Shown here: positions 15,723 to 23,327 of the stretch, in pieces | Position numbering within the stretch: the stretch's first letter is position 1 | How the letters are laid out: every line of letters begins with the position of its first letter | Assembly: GCF_963665355.1 (NCBI RefSeq) | Contig: NZ_OY762229.1 | Coordinates: 248,001 to 312,000 of the forward strand | Direction: 5' to 3' | Source of the DNA: an uncultured Desulfobacter sp. | Lineage (GTDB): Bacteria; Desulfobacterota; Desulfobacteria; Desulfobacterales; Desulfobacteraceae | DNA: 64,000 nucleotides | Notes under the pieces: generated by a model | Told to the model about the DNA's origin: nothing | What the model saw: the letters and a program-made list of their open reading frames with translations, nothing else | Database searches by the model: none | Position numbers and translations under genes: made by a program

Positions 15723-17057
15723 ATGACAACCAGGATAACCCAAGCTATCTTAATTTTTACTCTTTTCATTTTTTCGGGCACCCAAGCCATGGCAGCCCAA
15801 GGCAGCATTCTCTGCCGGGTGGAAACCGACAGGTCCATACTGCCGGCTGATGCTCCCCAGAACGTAATTTTAAAAATCACCCTGGATGCCCCGAAGCTGC
15901 CCGAAAACACCAATCGTCCCCGGGTGAATATTGCCCTGGTCATGGACCGGTCAGGCTCCATGGGCGGCACTAAAATTGAGATGGCCAAGGCGGCAGCCAT
16001 GGAAGCCCTGGCCCGGCTGGGCAAGAATGATCTGTTTTCCCTTGTCACCTATGATACGGATGTCACCACCCTGATCCCGGCTCAGAACGTAAGGGAAACA
16101 GCCGCCATCATTGGCGCCATAAAAAGAATTGAGGCCGGCGGAAACACAGCCCTTTTCGGCGGTGTAAGCCAGGGTGCCGCAGAAATCAGAAAAAACATTG
16201 AAGACGATTATGTCCACCGGATAGTGCTTTTGTCCGATGGACTGGCCAATGTCGGTCCGAGCAACCCCGCGGATCTGGGGCGTCTTGGCGCTGGCCTGTT
16301 CAAGGAAAACATTTCGGTCACCACTGTGGGCGTGGGCACGGACTACAATGAGGATCTCATGGCCCGGCTGGCCCAGAAAAGTGACGGCAACACCTACTTT
16401 GCCCAGTCCGGCAGGGATCTTCCCCGGATATTTGCAGCGGAATTGGGCAATGTGCTCAATGTGGTGGCCAAGCAGGTGGTGGTGACCATTACCCTGCCTT
16501 CGGGCATTGAACCTGTGGAGATCATCGGCAGGGAAGGTCGAATCCGGAACAACCGCATTGAACTGGCCATGAACCAGCTTTACGGGGGCCAGGAAAAATT
16601 CGCCCTGGTGGAAGTACGCATGAAAGGATACAAAGACGGCAGTTCAATTGAAATTGCAAAAGCCGATGTCTCTTATCAGGATCCTTTTTCCATGAAAAAC
16701 CTGAATACCCAGGCAAGGGCCACAGCCCGCTTCAGTCGAGACCAGACCAAGGTCACAGCGTCCACCAATGCCCAGGTGATCAAGGATTATCAGCTCAACC
16801 TCAATGCTCTGGCCCAGGAAAAAGCCATTGAACTGTCCGACCAGGGAAAAAACAAAGAGGCTGTCCAGGAATTGAGACGATCTGCGGCTGCACTTTCAGG
16901 CTTTGCCGGCAAGTATGATGACAAAGACGCACTTGAAGAAGCCCGGGAGACCGAAGCCCAGGCAGATATGCTTGAAGTTCAGGGCATGAGCAAAAAAAGC
17001 AGAAAAGAGCTTCGGACCAAATCTTACCAGATGAAAAACCAGCAGATTCAAAAATAG
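15723..17057 (+). CDS. secreted VWA-domain protein
   Basis: A 444-residue protein with an N-terminal signal peptide (hydrophobic ILIFTLFIFSG, ending AMAAQ). The von Willebrand A domain has a complete MIDAS: DRSGSMGG, the Thr in AGGNTALFGG and the Asp in LLSDGLANVG. The C-terminal part is charged and helical (KELRTKSYQMKNQQIQK). Related bacterial proteins bind partners through the metal site in the periplasm or on the surface. The ATG at 15723 has AAGGAG just upstream. It is the first gene of a tight operon with a membrane histidine kinase and an OmpR-type regulator, so it may be the extracytoplasmic ligand sensor or effector of that system. Confidence 0.88.
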   Translation: MTTRITQAILIFTLFIFSGTQAMAAQGSILCRVETDRSILPADAPQNVILKITLDAPKLPENTNRPRVNIALVMDRSGSMGGTKIEMAKAAAMEALARLGKNDLFSLVTYDTDVTTLIPAQNVRETAAIIGAIKRIEAGGNTALFGGVSQGAAEIRKNIEDDYVHRIVLLSDGLANVGPSNPADLGRLGAGLFKENISVTTVGVGTDYNEDLMARLAQKSDGNTYFAQSGRDLPRIFAAELGNVLNVVAKQVVVTITLPSGIEPVEIIGREGRIRNNRIELAMNQLYGGQEKFALVEVRMKGYKDGSSIEIAKADVSYQDPFSMKNLNTQARATARFSRDQTKVTASTNAQVIKDYQLNLNALAQEKAIELSDQGKNKEAVQELRRSAAALSGFAGKYDDKDALEEARETEAQADMLEVQGMSKKSRKELRTKSYQMKNQQIQK

Positions 17058-17063
17058 GCCTTG

Positions 17064-18749
17064 ATGACCAGTCGGCGCTCAATCATTATATTCTGGACCC
17101 TGCTTATAGTCCCTGCACTGGTGCTGGCAGGGTCTGCCTTTCGCCACCTCAGCCTTGAACAGGATCGGATACGCATGGCCGGAATCACTGCCCTTGAAGA
17201 CCAGGCCCGGCTGGTCACCGAAAATATAGACCGGACAATGGACGCCATCCAGATCAATCTGACCCGGTCCCTGCTTGATATCCATGCAAAAGACTTACCC
17301 TCCCATATTCTTGGAGAACGTCTTTTAGCATGGGAAGCAGTCAATCCCCTGGTGCGCAATGTGTTTATTTTCAATCCCCAAAAAGGCCTGCTGTATCCCC
17401 GGCGATCCCGGGCAGCCACTGGGGAGGAAAGGCAGTTTATCAACCGGTTCACCCCGCTTATGACCGGTAAAATTCCCTTTAATTTTAATCACCCGGCCGA
17501 TGCGGAAAATAAAACGGCTGCCACAAAAACAACCCGGTCCGGCAGCCTTTACACGCTGTCCAAGCAATCCGTTCCCCCGATACCAATGAAAAAATACACA
17601 GAGGCGGGTACTGCAGCCCAGCCCCTGGGCCACTCCGGCTGGATACCCTGGTTTAGCGACAACCAGCTTTATGTACTGGGATGGGTACAGCCAGAGCAAA
17701 AAGGTCTGATCTATGGGGTTGAGCTGGAGATGATGGCGCTTTTATCCCGGCTGATAACCACCATTCCCCTGAACAGCCGTCCCGGCACAGCTCTTATGGT
17801 CATGGACGGCAACGGCGCCATCATTCACCACACAGGCCCCCTGAAATTTGACCATACACCCAGCACAAAGGAGGCAGTAATCAGAATGGATATATCCCCA
17901 CGCCTGCCCCACTGGTCTGTGTGCGTGTTCATGGATGATTCAGTCCTGTCAGGACGTAACACCTTTCTGGTTCTTGCCCTAATTCTTGTGGGTATTCTGG
18001 TGACAGCAATTATATCCGCAGGTATCTTGATCACCCGATTGACCCTGGCCCAGATCAGAGATGCCAGACAGAAAACATCCTTTGTGGCAGCAGTATCCCA
18101 TGAGTTGAAAACCCCTTTGACCAGTATTCGCATGTATGCGGAGCTGCTGTTATCAAAACGGGTTTCTGATCCTGAAAAACAGCACTCATATCTTGATGTG
18201 ATGGTGGCGGAAAGCCAAAGGCTTACCCGGCTGATCAATAATATTCTTGATTTCGGAAAAATTGAGCAGGGTCAAAAAAACTACCAAATCAGTGAGTTTG
18301 ACATGGGTGAATTTCTATACGAATGCATTGCCACAAATGAAATCCGGTTAAAAAAGGCTGGATTTGAGCTTATCTTACAAATTCCAGACCAGGCATTTCC
18401 TGTAAAAACAGACAGGGATGCCATGGCCCAGGTATTTCTTAACCTCATGGACAATGCCATCAAATACGCAGGATCAGGCCAATTCCTGAAAATCATTATG
18501 GACAGGTCATCCCAGAATATTCAGATAAAATTCCAGGATGACGGCCCGGGCATCCCCCCGGCTCTAAGGGAAAAGATATTTGACAAATTTTTCAGGGCTG
18601 ACAATTCATTAACCACATCAAAGCCGGGGTCGGGATTAGGCTTGAGCATCACCCGGCACATGCTTCGGGATTTAGGCGGCGATATCGTCATGGACACAAA
18701 TCTTTCCCGGGGTGCAGGCTTTAAAATAAGGATACCCATCCATGAATAA
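17064..18749 (+). CDS. membrane sensor histidine kinase
   Basis: A 561-residue histidine kinase. One membrane segment lies near residues 7-23, then a periplasmic sensor region of about 275 residues, a second membrane segment (FLVLALILVGILVTAIISAGILI), a HisKA domain with phospho-accepting His346 in AAVSHELKTPLTS, and a HATPase domain (N box LMDNAIKYAG, G1 DDGPGIPP, G2 GSGLGLS). There is no obvious HAMP. The ATG at 17064 begins six bases after the VWA gene's stop; a TTG directly before it is also possible. The gene overlaps the downstream response regulator by 8 bases, which implies translational coupling and a cognate pair. Confidence 0.92.
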   Translation: MTSRRSIIIFWTLLIVPALVLAGSAFRHLSLEQDRIRMAGITALEDQARLVTENIDRTMDAIQINLTRSLLDIHAKDLPSHILGERLLAWEAVNPLVRNVFIFNPQKGLLYPRRSRAATGEERQFINRFTPLMTGKIPFNFNHPADAENKTAATKTTRSGSLYTLSKQSVPPIPMKKYTEAGTAAQPLGHSGWIPWFSDNQLYVLGWVQPEQKGLIYGVELEMMALLSRLITTIPLNSRPGTALMVMDGNGAIIHHTGPLKFDHTPSTKEAVIRMDISPRLPHWSVCVFMDDSVLSGRNTFLVLALILVGILVTAIISAGILITRLTLAQIRDARQKTSFVAAVSHELKTPLTSIRMYAELLLSKRVSDPEKQHSYLDVMVAESQRLTRLINNILDFGKIEQGQKNYQISEFDMGEFLYECIATNEIRLKKAGFELILQIPDQAFPVKTDRDAMAQVFLNLMDNAIKYAGSGQFLKIIMDRSSQNIQIKFQDDGPGIPPALREKIFDKFFRADNSLTTSKPGSGLGLSITRHMLRDLGGDIVMDTNLSRGAGFKIRIPIHE

Positions 18750-19446
18750 TACAACCATACTTGTGGCCGAAGACGACCCCAATATCCGCACCGGCCTGAT
18801 CGACACCCTGGAAAGCGAAGGCTATCAGGTCATCGAAGCAGGTGACGGCAATGAAGCCCTTTCCTCCTTTGAACAACAAAAACCGGATCTGGTGCTTTTG
18901 GACGTGATGATGCCAGGAAAAAGCGGTTATGATGTGTGCCGGGCCATTCGGACAAAAGATGTTCGGGTGCCGATAATCATGCTCACAGCCAAAGGAGAAG
19001 AGATCGACAAGGTGGTGGGCCTGAAACTTGGCGCAGACGATTACATCACCAAACCCTTCGGGATTCATGAACTTCTGGCAAGAATTGATGCGGTTCTCCG
19101 CCGGTCCCAGTTGGCAGGAGTCCCGGCACAGAAAAGCAAGGAACTCTTTTCATTTTCAGGCTTTACGGTGGACCCCAAACGATTCAAACTCACAGGCCCC
19201 GACAAAAGTTTCGATTTATCAAAAAAAGAGATAGATCTGCTGAAGCTTTTTACCGAACATCCCGGTGAAGTGCTCGACAGAGACACCATTTTGAACCGGA
19301 TCTGGGGTGTGGGATATGGCGGTACCACCCGGACCCTTGATCAACACATTGCAATCTTAAGAAAAAAAGTTGAAAAAAAACCGGCTGAACCCAAAATCAT
19401 CACAACCGTTCACGGGATTGGGTACCGGTTTAAACTACATAAGTAG
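18742..19446 (+). CDS. OmpR/PhoB-type response regulator
   Basis: A 234-residue two-domain regulator: receiver (acidic pocket EDD at 10-12, phospho-acceptor Asp54 in LVLLDVMMPG, Lys in ITKPF) and a C-terminal winged helix (FDLSKKEIDLLKLFTEHPGEVLDRDTILNRIWG, then RTLDQHIAILRKKVE and a GIGYRFKL end). It overlaps the end of the upstream kinase and is presumably its partner. Targets cannot be read from the sequence, though the operon's VWA protein and the adjacent PilZ-like gene are candidates. Confidence 0.95.
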   Translation: MNNTTILVAEDDPNIRTGLIDTLESEGYQVIEAGDGNEALSSFEQQKPDLVLLDVMMPGKSGYDVCRAIRTKDVRVPIIMLTAKGEEIDKVVGLKLGADDYITKPFGIHELLARIDAVLRRSQLAGVPAQKSKELFSFSGFTVDPKRFKLTGPDKSFDLSKKEIDLLKLFTEHPGEVLDRDTILNRIWGVGYGGTTRTLDQHIAILRKKVEKKPAEPKIITTVHGIGYRFKLHK

Positions 19447-19794
19447 CTAAACGGACTCTTTCTCCAGAACACTCAATCCCACGATTTTATGACCTGGATG
19501 CCGTCCTTGTTCAGGGTCTGAAATATGACGGATTTCCACTTTGTACACCTCCAAAGAAAGGCCGGCACCCTGGCGAAGAGTAACTGAAAAGACCTGCCCC
19601 TCTTGGATGTATTCCAGTACCTTGGAATCCTGTCTTGCCAGGATACCTAAACCTGTGCCACTCCAATCCCTTAAAGGAAACTGATAGACAATCACACAAC
19701 CTGGGAACGTAAATTCAACGCTGGCACCGTCGGCAACCGCTGTCCTCACCTGTGCACGGAGGTCTTCGTTTCCTGAATAATTCTCATTTTCCAT
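19447..19794 (-). CDS. PilZ-like small protein
   Basis: About 115 residues. The region FPLRDWSGTGLGILARQDS resembles the (D/N)xSxxG half of a PilZ c-di-GMP motif, followed by a beta-rich segment (GQVFSVTLRQ, IRHISDPEQGRHPGHKIVGL) like the PilZ barrel. The usual upstream RxxxR is not clear, so c-di-GMP binding is doubtful. The Met at 19794 is the probable start; the frame extends upstream to 19845. It converges on the response regulator, with the two stops directly abutting. Confidence 0.55.
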   Translation of the reverse strand: MENENYSGNEDLRAQVRTAVADGASVEFTFPGCVIVYQFPLRDWSGTGLGILARQDSKVLEYIQEGQVFSVTLRQGAGLSLEVYKVEIRHISDPEQGRHPGHKIVGLSVLEKESV

Positions 19795-19977
19795 AATCAG
19801 CCTGATTGTTAAATAAAAGTATGGATTATATGTAAGCCATTTCACCCATTCAAATCAACCCTTTGTTACCCTGCTCCGCAATTTCCGGTTAAAATATTTA
19901 ATTTTTTATAAATTTTTGTAAAATATTAATTTTTTTTATGAATTTCTGATTAAATATGCAATTTTTCTATGACAATA

Positions 19978-20006
19978 TTGACATGGCTATAGCCAAAGCC
20001 TTATAC
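19978..20006 (+). promoter_or_regulatory. sigma-70-like promoter of the hydrogenase operon
   Basis: TTGACA at 19978, a 17-base spacer, then TTATAC. It would start transcription about 105 bases upstream of the hydrogenase small subunit. The region before it (19850-19970) is very AT-rich. Confidence 0.5.
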
Positions 20007-20016
20007 ACTGGAAATT

Positions 20017-20121
20017 ATGAACAAAATCCGCTCAAGGAAATACTGCAAGGAATGCAGCAAACCCAGCGGAACTGATTTATGTACCAGTAGTATTTTAACA
20101 GCATCTAGGAGGTGCCCGTGA
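20017..20121 (+). CDS. possible 34-residue Cys-containing leader peptide
   Basis: An ATG at 20017 opens a 34-residue frame (MNKIRSRKYCKECSKPSG...) with four cysteines that stops at TGA 20119-20121, overlapping the GTG start of the hydrogenase small subunit as GTGA. It would begin only a few bases after the predicted transcript start and has no good ribosome-binding site, so it could be leaderless, or simply untranslated leader RNA. Coupling to the hydrogenase start is the reason to list it. Confidence 0.22.
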   Translation: MNKIRSRKYCKECSKPSGTDLCTSSILTASRRCP

Positions 20122-21074
20122 AAAAACAACAGACGTTGCCTGGAATGCAACATGAAAATTTAGGAGTAACCAGGCGGTGCTTCCTGAAAACCGTTGCCGG
20201 TGCAGCAGCCGGCATTGGTGCATCCCAGGTGGTGAACCCGGCGCTGGTTAAGGCCCTTGAAAAAGGACTGACACGACATCCGGTGCTCTGGATTCAGGGA
20301 CAGGGATGTACAGGTTGTTCGGTCAGTCTGCTCAACAGCGTTGATCCCCCCATAGCAGATGTGCTTTTAAAAGTTATCAGCCTGCAATACCACCCCACAG
20401 TAATGGCCAGCGAAGGCGAGACGGCCCTGGAAAACCTGTTCGGTATTGCCAAGGAATACCAGGGAAAATTTTCCATCGTCGTGGAGGGAGCCATTCCGAC
20501 AGCAGCAGATGGCAAGTACTGTGTTGTCGGCGAATACGGACGCACAGAGTACACCATGGTTGACCTGATCAAAAAAGTAGCTCCCATGGCCGGTTCCTGC
20601 ATTGCCGTGGGCACCTGTGCCGCATACGGCGGTATTCCTGCAGCCAAGGGCAATGTCACCGGTGCCACCGGCTGCACAGATTTTTTCGCGGACAACGGCA
20701 TTCAAACCCCGCTTATCAATATCCCGGGTTGCCCGCCCCATCCGGACTGGATTGTCCTGTCCATCGTACATCTGCTGGAAAATGGCATTCCCGATCTGGA
20801 TGACCAGGGCCGGCCCATGCTCTTCTTTGGAGAAAATATCCATGACAACTGCCCCAGACTGGAAATGTATGAGGCAGACGAACTTTCAAAAATTCTGTCG
20901 GACCCCAAAGGGTGCCGCATGGACCTGGGGTGCAAGGGACCGTCCACGTATGCGGACTGTTACAAGAGAAAATGGAACAGCGGCTTGAACTGGTGTGTGG
21001 ATAACGCTGTCTGTATCGGTTGTGTTGAACCCGGTTTCCCGGATGAGTCATCACCCTTTTACGAACCCGCATGA
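20118..21074 (+). CDS. hysB: [NiFeSe] hydrogenase small subunit
   Basis: About 318 residues. A twin-arginine signal (VTRRCFLKTVAGAAAG) predicts Tat export of the folded heterodimer. Cys ligands for three iron-sulfur clusters are visible: proximal GCTGCS with later cysteines, and the C-terminal GCKGPSTYADC, NWCV and CIGCVEPGFPD. The NWCV motif has Cys where standard [NiFe] enzymes have Pro (NWPV), consistent with a medial [4Fe-4S] cluster as in [NiFeSe] enzymes. The GTG at 20118 is the start, with AGGAGG five bases upstream. The large subunit follows after 36 bases. Role: electron transfer from H2 oxidation to periplasmic cytochromes. Confidence 0.92.
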   Translation: MKKQQTLPGMQHENLGVTRRCFLKTVAGAAAGIGASQVVNPALVKALEKGLTRHPVLWIQGQGCTGCSVSLLNSVDPPIADVLLKVISLQYHPTVMASEGETALENLFGIAKEYQGKFSIVVEGAIPTAADGKYCVVGEYGRTEYTMVDLIKKVAPMAGSCIAVGTCAAYGGIPAAKGNVTGATGCTDFFADNGIQTPLINIPGCPPHPDWIVLSIVHLLENGIPDLDDQGRPMLFFGENIHDNCPRLEMYEADELSKILSDPKGCRMDLGCKGPSTYADCYKRKWNSGLNWCVDNAVCIGCVEPGFPDESSPFYEPA

Positions 21075-21110
21075 TTTACCGAAACAGATACACACTGAGG
21101 AGAAATATTT

Positions 21111-22622
21111 ATGTCAGGCTGCAAGCCGGCTTCCGACCCTGTCGGGAGCACTAAAAAACTTAAAATAAGCATTGATCCGGTCACAAGGATCGAAGGCCAC
21201 CTGAAAGCCGAGGTAGAAGTCAAAAACGGGGTTGTTGTGGACGCCCGCATGTCAGGCGGCATGTATCGCGGATTTGAACAGATCCTTGTGGGCCGAGATC
21301 CCCGGGATGCGGTACAGATCACCCAGAGAATCTGCGGCGTATGCCCCACAGCCCATGCCACGGCCTCGTCCCTTGCCCTGGACGATGCTTTTGGCGTAAC
21401 ACTCACGGACAACGGACGAATCGCCAGAAACCTGATCCTGGGTGCCAACTTCATCCAATCCCATATCCTGCATTTCTACCACCTGGCTGCACTGGATTAT
21501 GTCAACGGCCCGAACACAGCGCCTTTTATCCCCAGATATAAAAACAATGATATCCGGATACCCAAGGAGATCAATGACGCAGCCGTTGCCCAGTACCTTG
21601 AAGCCCTTGAAATGCGTAAAATCTGCCATGAAATGGTGGCCCTTCTGGGCGGCAAAATGCCCCATGTTCAAGGTATTGTCGTGGGCGGAACAACGGAAAT
21701 CCCCACCAGGGAAGCCCTGAATGCCTATGCGGAGCGGTTCAAAAAAGTTAAAAAATTCGTCATGGAAAAATATATTCCGGTGGTTTACACCCTGGCAGGA
21801 CCTTACGGTGATCTGCTCAAGACCGGTGTGGGCCATAAAAACCTGGTCTCCTGGGGCGTTTTCCCCATGGACAGCAAAGGCACAACCCTACTGAAACCGG
21901 GTGTTTACACCGACGGAAAAGATTATAAAGTGGATCCCGCCCAAATCAAGGAATATGTCAAATACTCCTGGTTTGAACAGAGCACCACCGGTCTGAATCC
22001 CACCAGGGGCCAGACCCGACCGGAACCGGGCAAGGCTGGCGCATACTCATTTATCAAGGCGCCCAGGTACAATGACAAACCCCATGAAGGCGGTCCTTTG
22101 GCCAGAATGTGGGCCACCAATCCGGAACTGTCCAAAACCGGCCAGCAAGCCCTGGGCGTAAAAAAACTGCGCGATATCGGCGATGCCTGTTTCTCAATTC
22201 TGGGGCGTCACGTGGCAAGGGCAGAAGAGACTGCTCTGGTTGCCGGAGCGGTTGAAATATGGCTTGCCCAGGCCACCCCGGGCAAGGAGACCTTTGTCCC
22301 GGCGGATATCCCCGAAAACGCAGAAGGCCTTGGTATGACAGAAGCGCCCCGGGGCGCGCTTCTCCACTATGTGGACATCAAGGACTCCGTGATATCCAAT
22401 TACCAGATCACCTCCGCCACGATCTGGAACGCCAATCCCAGGGACGATATGGACCAGAGAGGGCCCATTGAAGAAGCTTTGATCGGCGTACCCGTACCCG
22501 ATGTTGACAATCCGGTAAATATCGGGCGCCTGATACGCGCCTATGACCCCTGACTGGGTTGCGCCGTCCACGTGCTGGACGCAGACACAGGCAAAGAAAT
22601 AAAAGTGGAAGTTCCCCTGTGA
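21111..22622 (+). CDS. hysA: [NiFeSe] hydrogenase large subunit, selenoprotein
   Basis: 503 residues if the in-frame TGA at 22551-22553 is read as selenocysteine. Motif L1 is RICGVCPTAHA; the C-terminal L2 motif is DP-Sec-LGCAVH (Sec481, Cys484, His487), followed by 16 residues to a true TGA at 22620, where the maturation protease would cleave after His. Stopping at the first TGA would delete two of the four nickel ligands. A hairpin just after the UGA fits a bacterial SECIS. The N terminus MSGC resembles that of Desulfovibrio HysA. GAGGAGA precedes the ATG. The substrate is H2 (uptake or evolution) in the periplasm, with the small subunit upstream and the protease gene downstream. Confidence 0.93.
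22560..22583 (+). promoter_or_regulatory. candidate bacterial SECIS hairpin
   Basis: Beginning 6 bases after the UGA: TGC, then GCC, then GTCCA, loop CGTGC, TGGAC, then GCA. The 5-bp inner stem plus a 3-bp outer stem place a GU-containing loop about 17-21 bases downstream of the UGA, within the range known for bacterial SelB-binding SECIS elements. It lies within the coding sequence of the large subunit. Confidence 0.6.
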
Positions 22623-22655
22623 TGGGAAACCCCATTTCCTGATCCAACTATAAAA

Positions 22656-22688
22656 ACAACAGGGTGGCGCTTTACGGCCCCCTGTTGT
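22656..22688 (+). terminator. intercistronic hairpin after hysA
   Basis: ACAACAGGG pairs with CCCTGTTGT (9 bp, 15-base loop) between the large subunit and protease genes. There is no T-run, so it more likely stabilises the structural-gene mRNA or partly attenuates the protease gene than terminates fully. Confidence 0.45.
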
Positions 22689-22739
22689 ATCAATCTTCAA
22701 TTACGCAGCACATCGAAAAACAAGATCGGCAATCAGACA

Positions 22740-23222
22740 ATGAAAAAATTACTGGTGCTTGGTGTGGGAAATATTCTCATGCAGGACGAAGGCTTTGGCG
22801 TCCACGCCATCAATGCATTTTGGGAGGAAAAAGAGGACTGGAAAGACGCAGACGTGGATTTCATAGACGGCGGTACCTTTACCCAGGACATCTTTTACCT
22901 GTTTGAAGCGTATGAAAACGTTCTGGTACTGGATATTGTCAGAGCCAATCAGCCCCCCGGCACAATTTTCACGCGGGAAGAACACCAGCTGCGAAAAGAC
23001 AAGAAGCAGATGCTCTCTTTGCACGACATTGATCTTTTGGACTCCTTAGGTATGGCTCAGATGCGTGGCCACAGGCCATATCTGAGGGTCGTGGGCATTG
23101 AACCGGCCATCATTGACTGGGGAACACAACTTACACCGCCTCTTGCTGCCGCATTTCCTGATTATTTAAAAATAGTTCGACAACAGATTATAAAGCTCCT
23201 TGGAGCATCCGACAAAGACTGA
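22740..23222 (+). CDS. hydrogenase maturation endopeptidase
   Basis: A 160-residue HyaD/HybD-type peptidase that trims the hydrogenase large-subunit C terminus after nickel insertion. It starts KKLLVLGVGNILMQDEGFGVHAI, with the nickel-sensing Glu in MQDEGFG, a second acidic ligand in FIDGGT, and His in LSLHDIDLL, the three residues that probe the active-site nickel in this family. Its substrate is presumably the adjacent HysA, cleaved after His487. It lies 117 bases downstream of hysA beyond a hairpin, with only a weak ribosome-binding site. Confidence 0.93.
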   Translation: MKKLLVLGVGNILMQDEGFGVHAINAFWEEKEDWKDADVDFIDGGTFTQDIFYLFEAYENVLVLDIVRANQPPGTIFTREEHQLRKDKKQMLSLHDIDLLDSLGMAQMRGHRPYLRVVGIEPAIIDWGTQLTPPLAAAFPDYLKIVRQQIIKLLGASDKD

Positions 23223-23235
23223 TGCCCCAAAAAAC

Positions 23236-23272
23236 CGGGGTCGGAAAATCATTATTTTTGAATTCGACCCCG
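23236..23272 (-). terminator. terminator of the acyl-CoA dehydrogenase gene
   Basis: On the minus strand CGGGGTCG and CGACCCCG (8 bp, AT-rich loop) are followed by GTTTTTTGG. It lies 56 bases beyond the acyl-CoA dehydrogenase stop and may also serve the convergent hydrogenase operon. Confidence 0.65.
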
Positions 23273-23327
23273 ATGGTACTGTCATTCTATTAGCGGTTCG
23301 TCTGATGCACAGATGAACAGGCTTTCA

